From: Dastarcus helophoroides
Lineage: Eukaryota > Arthropoda > Insecta > Coleoptera > Bothrideridae
Direction of reading: 5' to 3'
Length of the DNA stretch: 64,000 nucleotides
Assembly (NCBI GenBank): GCA_028583605.1
Contig: CM053337.1
Location: forward strand, 12,364,634 to 12,428,633
The position numbers and the translations under genes were made by a program. How positions within the stretch are numbered: the stretch's first letter is position 1; the number at the start of each line of letters is the position of its first letter. Below, piece by piece: positions 1-12,000 of the stretch. Under the pieces are notes generated by a model. That model ran no database searches and was not told the DNA's origin. It saw nothing but the letters and a program-made list of their open reading frames with translations.

Positions 1-3000
1 TCACCCAACACCACAATAAATTAGCACAATCAACGAAGCGAGTAGCTATTTACTAATTTTTAATAAAAATTAGCGAGATGGGAAATGAAAGTTTATTAGA
101 AGAATCGCGCCGAACAAAGTTAATAGATTCGTGTAGCGATCGTTATAAGTAGATACTCACCGTTTGGGTCATCTTCGTGGCCTCTAAAGGGTCTCGAGAG
201 CGACTTTCGTTTCGAAGGTGAGTGTTTTAGAGCTGAAACAAAATCGAAACAATGAGATCTGCTTCGTTAACGTGTTTGGTATCGTTCTATTTTTATACAA
301 GCCACTGGTTTAGTTACACAAAATAAAATCACTAATCGACGTAGTTAGATTCGAAAGGAAGTATCGTTATAATTTTGTATTTTCAATTAACAGAAGGAGA
401 CAAGAAGTTGTGGCTGGAATAAAAATAGCAACTCTAATGTGACGAGTACAACTTATTCCATATAGTTGCGCTACGAATCATTTTAATAGGTGGAACAAAG
501 AAGTGCGAATTAAAATTAAAACTAACACAAATAGAACAAATAGGAAAGAGGGAAACGATGTGTTACATTCAAAATGAAACATTAAAAAACAGAAAGTATA
601 GGATGGTTAAATTTACCTCATCTTTGGAGAAGACAAATATAAAAAATGGAACTTCCACAACAATTCGGGCGGCAAAAATTTAATAAATAAAACACATCGA
701 AAGCGTTACAATGTTATTGATCGAAAACTTTTGAACAAAACAATACAAAAAGCATCATAACCGAAAATTAAAACATAAAGGCGCCCCCGATAGAATCCAC
801 GTGAAAAATAGGGTCCTTTATCTCAAGCGTTACAGCTAAAAAAAAAAGCATCGCGAAAGTCGATATTATATATAACAAAGCAGTAAATGTAGGAAAGTTT
901 TACCTATGTAGCTGGTTACCAGATTTCGGAACTTGCGGTGATTGCCTTTAATCTCAGGCAAGTCCACTACACGAAGCAATGAAAAACACATAAGATGTCA
1001 AAGATGAAAGCTAACTACTTGGGTTAACAGTCCGGATTGAAAAGTAGTCTACACTAAACAACTGCATGTTGTTAATTAAAAAAAATTAAGATAATCATCA
1101 TAGATGTAACAAAAGCCGTCAGCGTTTCAAGAAACAAGTTGTAAGTGCATCGTTTCTGCTCTCGTTACGTGTCAAATTCGCGCCGTTTTGTGGTGATTTT
1201 TTTTCTATTTTAATTTTTTTTCCCCCTAAAGGTCACACTTTAACTAGCCCTCTCACAAAAAACTATTTTATTCACTGATCAAAGATGTTATGATTAAAAT
1301 GAATTTTTAATAGAAATTTTAATTTCAAAGTTTGCCAATAAAAATAATAAACTTACACCTTTGATGATTTTAGTAATTTTCCAAATACGTTCACAAAAAA
1401 TATCAACGTTTAGTTAGGACGATAGTTGAGAGAAGTTTCAATGTGTCAAATTGTTTAAAAAAAGTTCAATATATGCAGCATTTCCAAAAGTAGCGAATAA
1501 CTACTTTTCAATTAGAACGGTTAAATGGGAGTCAAGTATAACATTAAGTTACACAAAACTACAAAAACACCGATTCTGTTAAATTGCAAATAATCATTTT
1601 AAGACGGGGGACACTTGGGTCAAACTTACTACAATATTTGTAATGAATAAAATCAGATATTACAGCAGCAACTAATATTTGTTTTCGAACAAGAGAAAAT
1701 AAAAAAATTCCTGACGTTACATTCTGCATCAACTACGCTACGACGAGGGTAAGAAGTAAGATTAGTTTTTATTTTGAAGAAGAAAATATGATGATGAAAA
1801 GCCTTTTGTTCGCATCAGATTAAATACATTTTCTAAAATTGGTCTCCACCAGAGAAATAAAGTAAATGCTATGGTTTCAAATAGTCTTAATTTTCCAACA
1901 AGTTACAATTCTTGAATTCCAGAAAGTTTTTCGAGTTAGTGCACACCTTTTTATGTACAAAATGCATTATATTATGTGGAGAAGTGGTTTTGCTGGAGAA
2001 ATCAGCATAACTGCATCCAAAACTTTAATTAAATTTTTACTACTTTAAATGGTTACCAAAACTGTCTAATCTTAAAAGACGTATAATAGAAATAACCTTG
2101 TATTCGCATATCAAAATGCGTACCTTGTTTTTGGAAAAAATATTATTTTATTTACGATACCTATGTCGATCAATTATCAGAAGAAAATGTCAATCGTACC
2201 AAATTTTTATCATCAAGATATCCATAACCGAAATAATATCCCACATTATCGGATATCCCAAATAATTTTATATCCGTATCCGTAACCAAAACCGATATAA
2301 TATTCTCAAGTATAAGTACCCGAATCCAAATCCGAAATATCATATCCTCAACAATCATAGATTAAACGTTTTAAAACAGTACCTCTAGTATACGAGTCAA
2401 TTTTTAGTCACATTTTTTATCATTGCAACATTGCAACATTACAAGCAACTCAACGATTTGTTTCATAATGTAAAAAAGCTAAGCTTCTTTTCTGTCCACT
2501 ATTTATACTTTCAAACAATTACGTTTGCTATAAAACTGACATTTTGTATATACAAGACACTGTGCTTTAATCATTGATGTGTAAGATTGACAACTTTCTT
2601 TTTCAACATAAGAACTAATCTTATTGTCCAAAATGTGTAAGGAATTTAATATTACCATTAAATACGGTGATTTTTGGTTGATTATATAATTTCACCAGAT
2701 ATTCTACATAGGGTAGCTTTATTGGTATTTAAAAATATCCAAGAAAAATAACACTAATGCGACAAATTTTTATTTAAAATATCAATTAATATTGCAATGA
2801 ATCGTTCAAAGGAGTTGTAAAAACTTGAACAAACAAAATCGTGTAAGTGTCCCTCATAAAATAATAAACAATTACCAAATTACATAAATTACATATGGCA
2901 CTTACGTGATGGTATTTTCTTAAAAACGGTCTCAGCCATGAATTTTTGAAATCTTGCTGCATAAAAGCTAGGTCTATGTACAGATACTGTATCCTGAAAA

Positions 3001-6000
3001 GAATTAATAGTTGGTTTGAATTTCAACAGTAATTGACAGACACAATTCAAAATAACTGCACAACAAAACAAATATCAAACACGCTATTACCTCTTTTGGT
3101 AAAAACCTAGGAGAATGTTATTTCTATTTACTATACCTTTTTACCACATTAGCAATTAATCAGGAATTGTAAGATAAAAAATCACATCCACAAGATTAAT
3201 GTTCAATGCTCAAACACCCGGAATTACTAAATTTTGCAGTATATTAAACAATCTGTCAATAGTTAGGTTTTCATTTATGAAAATCATGAAAACACCCAAA
3301 CATTTACTTTCCCAAGTATTTATTTTTTTCCAAGAAATACATATTGTTTGCCGTCTTCTATAATGGACTAATCAGTTAAAGTATGTCAAACTTTAATAAA
3401 ATGACAAATTACTCACATTAATTATTAATTTAAAACTCACCCCATCATGTATCATGGATTTCCACGTGTGTTCCAATTTTTTCTTTAACCGATAACTTTG
3501 TAAAATATCTATAACTCCTATAAACAATAATAATCTCTCCCCTTTGGAATTCCGGGCGGGAATACCTCCTGGCCTAAAAATCAAATAAAAAATTGACCTT
3601 CTTGGTTTTTTTTTTTAGCAATTTTTGTGTTTCCATACTATCGGCATAATTTGTTTTATACCAAACGTTGTATTTATTTAGAAAAATTACTTTTACAAAT
3701 TTTGTGCAACATATTTACGCTTTCATTCCTATTTAAGGTACAAATCATATTTTTATCAGTTAAAGATTCAAAATTTTGTTTATCACAAATTTACTTCTGT
3801 ATTTAAAACAAATTTAAACGAGAGCTAATGGAAATGAAATATAAAATCATTATCATGAAATTCCACATAATTTAATAAAAAATGGGATCGAAGGATGCTA
3901 GAAATGAAATACTTACGGGACGCCTTCGTCCTCGTCTATAGGCTCAGATTCAGCCTGTATACTCTCCATGGCAGTAGAGTGAGCTACGAGTCTTTGTCTG
4001 TTGATCGATTTACTCCTATTTAAAGCGGCCACGCCCATCCTATCTTCCTTCTCTTTGTGTCTTTCGTAATAGAGCATGGCCGCATTCGCATCGTTTGAAT
4101 CTTCCTCAGGTACGTCGTCCAAGTTCATTTCGGATCGCCTCTCCTACAAAACGAATTCGTTCGATCAAATCGATAAATTAAACGAATAAATTTCGAATCT
4201 TAACCAAATTCTCAACATTTGCTTTAAAATTGCTTAAAATTTGTAACAAACAAAATTCGAATTTTTTTTCAACGTATAAAACATGATTAATTTTTAAAAA
4301 CGTTTAAATTTTAACAAAGCCGGAAATTCTAAAAATTCGAAATTCAAGTCGATATTTTTAAAAATGTTAAAATTTTGGAAACGTCATTTTCAAAAAATTC
4401 GAGTATTTGAAAAAATTGAGATATTTAAAACAAAATTAAAGTTTTAAAAATAGTTGAAAATTCGAAAAGTATTTTAAAATTTAAAAAATAGTCGAAATTT
4501 GAAAAAATGTCGAAGCAAATATAAAAAACCGAAATTTTCGAAATGTTTAAATTTTGAAAAAAAAACCCTAAAATTATTAGAAAAGTCGAAACCTTTTGAA
4601 GTAGTAGAAATATTGAAAAGTTAAAATATTGTAGTTAAAAATAAAAAAAAAGGTCAATTATTTTTTAAAAAAGTCCAAATTTTAAAACAGAAATTTACAA
4701 AGTGTTGAAATATTAAAAAAACGTCGAAATTTTCAAAAAAAAAGTGGATGCTTTTTGCAAGTCATTATTTTAAAGGATAGCCAAGATTTTTTAAAAAGTT
4801 TTGAATTTCGAAAGAAGTCAAATTTCGGTAAAAAAGCAAAATTTTGAAAAACAGGCAATTTTAATAAACCTGTAATTTAAAAAAAGTCGAATTTTTTGAA
4901 AAAAGCTCAGTTTTAATAAACTCAACATTTCCAAAAAACGTAAAAATTTTAAAAAATATCGAAATTTTAAAAAACATCGAAATTGTCAAAAAGCTAACAA
5001 TTTTCAAGAACCGCAATTTCGAAAACAAAAATCTGAACTTATAATTCCAAATTTAAAAAATTAAATAACTATTAATAATTTTATCAAAATTTTTAAATTT
5101 AAAAATTCTGGAATTTGCTTCCAGTTCCAAATTTTTCTCGAAATTTCGACCAACCATTCTCTCCTTCTGCGCCTGATCCAAATTATGAATACTAAGTAAC
5201 AAGCTGTAATCCATTATTTTGAAGCTCTCCAACACCCTGCAGTCCCTCTGTATCGTCTTTATCAGCGCGTTATAAGTTTCGGCCTCCATAAGTATGCCGT
5301 CGGGGTGATGTTCCATAAAATCCAAATCTTTGTACGTGGGAAACCGCTTTTGTCTTTCCGCTTTCGACGCCTGAAAAACGACGATGTAAGAAGAACGAAC
5401 AAAACGACGATGTAAGACGAACGGAAAGAACTAAAATCTCCAAAACCCATACTCACTTTTCTCTTATACGTACTTCCTTTGAGATCATATTTCTGATGCA
5501 TCTGGACCGAACTGGGCAACAGATTATTCATGATGGCGAGCCTAACGTTTTTGCTGTTGCATTGATAGCAATACAATCCGAAAAATTTCGGAAGCAGGGT
5601 CCTCGGATTTTGATTTAAATTCATATAGTAGCCTAATAACAATTTCCATTTTAGAAATGTTCAAAATTTGATTATTAAATTAGGTCTGATGCTCATATAA
5701 AGTGTGTGGTCCAGTTGGAAACCGGACCACTCTGTATACTTGACGCGTTTGGATGATTGAGTATAGAGGAGTTTTTTTGATGTACCGAAAATGATGCCTT
5801 TTAAATAAACGATGTATTCTAATATTCTTTAGTAGATGATAAAATAAAAAAATGGCTTTACTTCGAACTTTTAATAACACAAAGAAACTAGAAATAATAA
5901 TAATGATAAAATATGTCATTTGAACATTTTTTGGGACACAACGGCCCAACTAAATGTGTTTGGTCAGTCGATCGTATCATATTAAATTCGGCACAATGGT

Positions 6001-9000
6001 AGGCGATATAATTAATCATTCGAATTACATTTTTTTATCGATTTGTAGCTTCTTTCAGTTAATTCAATCACAACCAGGCTTGCAAACATTAACAAGCCAA
6101 ATAATCATTCTAGTGCTTATATTTTTTAATGAGAATTAAGATTCAGTACTTAGTAGATCAAGATCAATTTGGATTTTAAATGCTACTATTGAAAAATAAA
6201 CAGTTTTAAGACCATACAATTGAATGCTGCAACGTTTATGCTAACAACAAATTTTTACATTTTCCGCACATAAGCTTTAATAAGTTGAATGAGAATGTGG
6301 CATTGTAAAAACATAATGAATAATAAAAACGAAATGTTATTTACAGCTTTTGTTTGTTACAAAATGAGATAATGATAAAGAAGAAAACTCACCAGGTAGT
6401 AGCTTCTGCAAGAATTCTCCTTCTTTATGCTGTACAGTCTTTACGATAAATTCATCATCACTAGTTAAATAAAAAATCGATCCACTAGCTCCCGGATTTG
6501 ATAATTCCCGTAGTGGACTATCACACATCGACATCTGTCAAGTAAATTTTGTTTTCAAAAATGGAAATTCTCACTCTTAATAGACGCGAGCACTTACTAA
6601 AAAATCATCCGGTTGAATACCGAACAAATCCCTAAAATACCTAAATGCTATAGGAGCGTAATTTTTAAACTTAAATTCGGAATAATGATGAGCCGGCGTA
6701 TGATTGGAGCCTTCGCTTGGGAAATTCGTCGTTTCGACCGTCATAAAATCCTGCATCAACAAGTCTCTTTCCGGCTTCGAGGCTAATCCCCCCACAGCAT
6801 GTTGGATACCTAAAAAATTTCACCAATTAATTAGTTCTTGTACATTACTCTTATTGATGGTTTACAAAAAATAATAACTTAGTGTAAACGCATTGAACGG
6901 ATATCAATATAAAATTTTTTTAGAAATTTCGAAGTTCTCTCTCTCTAATTTGTTCTTTAACATCGACAGTTTCACTTTTGGTCTTTTAAATTATAAAAAA
7001 ATGAACACTCTTTTTTCTGTAGAACTTCCAAGCTGTGGAATTTGTTACCGAACGGAATTTTCCCCAAAAATTACAACTTATCCTTGTTTAAGAAGGCGGT
7101 TCATCGCCATCTATCCTTGTTTCCGCATCCTACTTGCGGTGCTTTTAAGGCACAATGGGGTTGCCCCTTGCGAGTGGATTGTACTTAAAAAAAAATAACA
7201 TCAGTCAACACGCAAGAGAGGGCAGCTCTTCCGCAGCTAACCAAATTCCTAGTTGAAATAATGTCATTGTTAAAAAATATATTTTTTTTCCATTTAAATT
7301 GTACTAGCGCCTAGTTAACAATTTAAATGTTACCGATTGCACTCGACGCATCAATCGTTTAAAAGCGAGGATTACGTTTGATCGACCGACGTAATTGTTT
7401 CGACGGAACGCTTCGCAAAGTATTTGGGTTAGTCGATCATCGGCGCAATTCAATTGCTAAAGAATTGGCCGGAAAGCATTGTTAAAAGCGAAACTTACTC
7501 ACAATAATGGAAGCGACAAATTACGCAAATTCACCTCCAGATGCTCGAGCATTTCGAACGATAACATTTACCGGCGTCTCTACAACTTTGACAAAAAAAT
7601 TACGAGGTTCGATAAAATAGGGTTTTAGTCTGTTAGATTGATAATCAATAATGAATCAAAAGCTTTAGGAAAAAATGCGGTTAAAAACAGACTTTTAAAT
7701 ACCATTGGAAGCATCTATTAACTTGGTTGTCTATTTATCTACGAAAGTTTAAATTTCGCTCAAACTAACGTGTAATTGTCAAAGAATGATTAACAGTAGG
7801 ATATACTTTTAACTATAATGTTGGTCATCGTAATGCGTGATGGTAATGCGCGATGCTAAGGCGTGAATGTAATGCGCGATGCTAAAGCGTGAAGGTAACG
7901 CGTGATGGTCACTCAATACCACAAGTTTACCCCCTACTATTCAAAATCGCTCAAAGCGCCTAAAGAAGTTTACACTTCAAACATTATTTATAATATGAAC
8001 AAAAAATCAGTTGATAATATCGAAATGGTTTAGTTTTAATGGCCTTATCAAAAAATGAATTTACGTAAATTAAATTTTTTCCAATGTCTCTTGTATCAAA
8101 TCAATGTAATAAAAACAAGCAATGCATAGTGTCAAAATTTGTTGATGAAACGAAGGCGAAACTTGTTAAATGTCAATGCTATCAAAGTAATGTTATATCA
8201 GCTAATACGTTGAAACTTTTCCTTAGATATTCATAAAAAACAAAATGCGGTAATTTGTCATAAATTAACGCATTAATAAGGATTTTAATCATGTTTCGAT
8301 TTGAAATAATTAGTTTACAATTGGACTTCGGACGGTTTACTTTAGAAGCAAACGGGTTCGCCGTTATTAACAAAAAAAATACATAAAAAAAATGATCGAC
8401 GCTGCCGTTCTTATCTGCAAATTAGCCTTCTGTTTCGACCTTCGTTTTTTTTATTATTTCCCGCAAATTACGCGCTTTATCTATAAAACAGCAAAACTTC
8501 AACAAATACATAACACTTCCGCTAACGTGCAATCAAATAAAAACCTTATCGAGAGTCTTGGATTGAGTTATCAACATATTTTCGAAAATTTCGACTAATT
8601 ATGGTATTTTTCAAAATAAACAATAAAAAATATAGTACACCTGAAAAAAATATAGTATTTTATGGCACAGATTCCCAATCTTTATGTTTGTGTTGAAGAA
8701 ATTTAATCTAGAATTCGAGAAAATTAAAAAATTTCAATTTTTTTACGTTTTTTCAAAATACCGGTTTCTTTCAACTTTGCTAGTTTAAACTAAATATTTC
8801 TAATTTTTGAAAATTTGTTAACAAAAATTTAATATTTTACCCGAAATTGTTTTTTTTTTTCGAAAATTTCGAGGTTTCTCTCCAAATTTTTATTTCAATT
8901 TAGCAACTACGTAATACCAAAGGTTTCACCCCTTTACCACATCGGCAATTAAATAAATAATTACGCGATACGTATTTTCAAGCGCACTAATCTAAAAAGA

Positions 9001-12000
9001 TTAGCAAAAGATGCATCGATGTCATCTGCATTGAGATTCAAATCGATACTGGCGGTCTTTTGCTTTCTTTCCTATTTCTAATTGTTTAACACATCTGGTG
9101 CATGCAATTTTGACCTGCCACAAATAGCCTTCTATAAACTGGAGGCGGCCAATGGTGCTTTATCTCCGTTAAGGGTAACTGGCCTCTGATTGATATAAAT
9201 TGTTTCGTATGCATCAAGTTCTCTGCTATTTGTGACCGATCTTAACAATTTTAAATTTTCAATGTTAATTTTGTGTCCTGTATTTATCATATGTAGGGCG
9301 ACACTTGATTTTTCTTCTCTATTGTATCTAAAATGAACGATATGTTCTTTAAATCTGGTTTTAATGGATCTCTTGGTCTGTCCAACATATGATAAATTAC
9401 AATTGTTACAGCTTGTTTCGTAAATTCCGGAATTCTCAAGCTTGTCCAATTTATCTTTAGCATTACCCAAATTATTGCGGAGACTGTTATTGGCTGTGTA
9501 CACTACTTTTACGTTGAACTACGTAAGAGAAAGAAAATTAACTTCTTCCATATAAAAAAAGTGGGGATTCCACTTCAATGGTAAACTTGCTTAATTATAA
9601 AATGGGTCCTTCTTTATTATATCTTGTCTCAATTTAATCAATTACGTGTGCATTGAAACTGTTATTAATAAACAAATACATATAATAAACAAATACATAT
9701 GCATTCACTGCAACACTCGACGTTACAATGTTTAGAAAGTTATTCGTACTTATGCCGCAATATTTGTGGAATTTCGCGCACAATAAAAATATTTTAGAAG
9801 CAGGGACGAACATTAAAATGCGGTTAACGAGATGCACAATTAAACAAGGTAAACGAAATATATAAGCCATGAATCACCTCAGATAATCTTTTCCCGGCAA
9901 TTAATCACTTTTATACAAATAGCATCATTAGCTCGTCCTCTATGCTAAGGTATATTCACGATGCAAATGCAATTACCCCACAAAAAAAATATATAGGTAC
10001 TCTTGGAGACTACCGACAGAAACGAAAATTTAAAGCTAGGAAATATGGAGTGTTGCAGTTCGAACCCACACTAAGAATCTTTTAATATTAGAGTATGTTG
10101 GTAACCCGCGATGTTAACGAATAATGGTAATGCGTGATGGTGACGCGTGATGGACACGCGTGATGATTATGCAAAATACAACCCTATCCAAAATCGTTAA
10201 ACGCACCTAAAAATTACTTCAGAAAAACGCGATTCTGATTAGATCAAACTGAAACCTGCAACTGTAACCACTGCGTTCGCATCGACAGTAATCCATTCTG
10301 TCCGGTCCAATTGAAAATTGAATTGAAGAAATATTTCTGAGATTTTTTTTGGTTTTGAGATACGCAGAAGAATTAGCAACTATGAATATATATCCGAAAA
10401 TAGTTTACCTATTTGTACTTTTTTATCCAAGTGCGATGACTCCCCCACACCAATACAAGATACTGCCATGTTCAAACATGGTAAAAATGTTCAGTCGATC
10501 CAAGAATTATCAAAATTTCAACTATTTCACTCGATTACACCAAACAACACCCAATCGACATGACAACATTTGAACAAACGATAAAAACACCCGACTTATC
10601 GAAGAATCCCAACAACGGTGACGCAACTTTCTCAAACATCCACGACGGCGGCTTGTGGGGTTACAATCACGAGAGTACGACAACGGACGACGATTACTGA
10701 CCGCTGATCGCTAACATCGATGTAGTCAAGAAATTTTCGCTCGAGACCTCGCATAATTGTCGGTAATTGCTAATTACAGCGAGTAAGCGAGTAAACAAAA
10801 CGCGACATAATCACATGCAGTTCGAGCATCGTCAGACGACCGCCTGATGTCACGACGTTCTAACGTGTAGACGCTCGCCACACACGCCGGAGATAAGAAG
10901 AATCGAAGATAACGGAAGAATTAAGGCGCCCGATTTAGACAAATAAAGAAATAGTTGTAAGAACGATACAATTAGTTATTTCAATTCACCCCCATTCTAT
11001 TTCCCCTTTACATCCCCGGGAAACGAAGCATTAGCTTGACATATTGTGGTAGAATTCGAGATGTATTCGCAACAGGGAGCGAAGCGTATGGAACAGAGCT
11101 AAATGTATGGAACAGAAAACGAAGTGACTCATGTATAGGTGTAGCGTCTAGACTAGAACATATTAGAGATGAAAATCCTTCAGAAGCAGATGTCGGATAT
11201 AAATATACGCGAGTCCCTATTGTGCTTCTTTTAGTAGGGGATTCAGTATTCGGATATTCACCATAATAAGTGATTCATCTTATTAATTATTACAATACGT
11301 TTTTTTTTCTGTCGAACGAACTGGTCCTTGGATATCTTCAAAAATTGATATACAAACATTGTCCCTTGAAACCATGAAAGATTAAAAAACACAAAAAGAG
11401 TTTGTGTTCTTTAATGGTTCCAGGGAACGAGATTTGTATATCAATTATATTACTATTTGTTTATCTAAATAAAATGTTTAAATTCACGACATATTTATAA
11501 CTGAACCTTAACTAGTAACAATATTAATAAAGGTTTACTCAAAAATTTTCCCACGATTTTTCAATCCGCTTATGGAGTGCCTTTTTCCTAATCTAATTAC
11601 ATTTTTTGAAGCTGACACGCAAAACTAATTAGTCGCTTTGCCCTTTCCCAAATTTCTGTTTGGAAAAAGGCAAAGGGTAAAGTTTCTACTTACCCAACTG
11701 AATGGATCCCATGATCTGACTAGTCTGGATTTTCTTGTAAGTGATCTCGCCGCCCACGCCCACCCTCCTATGCCCGATCTTCCTTTCCCTATCCTTTTCC
11801 CTCTCGGCTTTCGTTTTTGCCACATTTGCGAGGATTTTCTGGCCCGCCTCCAAAAATAAACAAGGAAAAACGACAAATTAAAAGCGAATTTTCGAAAAAA
11901 AAATCTTTAATCGAATCTAGTGATTGATTCTAAAAGTTGATTCTAAAAATCTGACTTTTTAAACATTTTGTTTTTGGAAAATGTTAAATTTTCTGAATGG

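Noticed and set aside
6893..7198. 101-codon plus-strand frame as a gene
   Set aside because: The right-hand part is a LINE tail in another frame ([10 protein letters not shown]...), and the rest has no family resemblance.
9634..10573. Short hydrophobic frames at 9634-9870 (-) and 10349-10573 (+)
   Set aside because: No homology recognised, no splice logic, and within the PIP5K intron beside repeats.
10600..10960. Fairly G+C-rich stretch as an LTR or gene
   Set aside because: AATAAAG near 10942 hints at an LTR, but I found no paired end, duplication or open frame.
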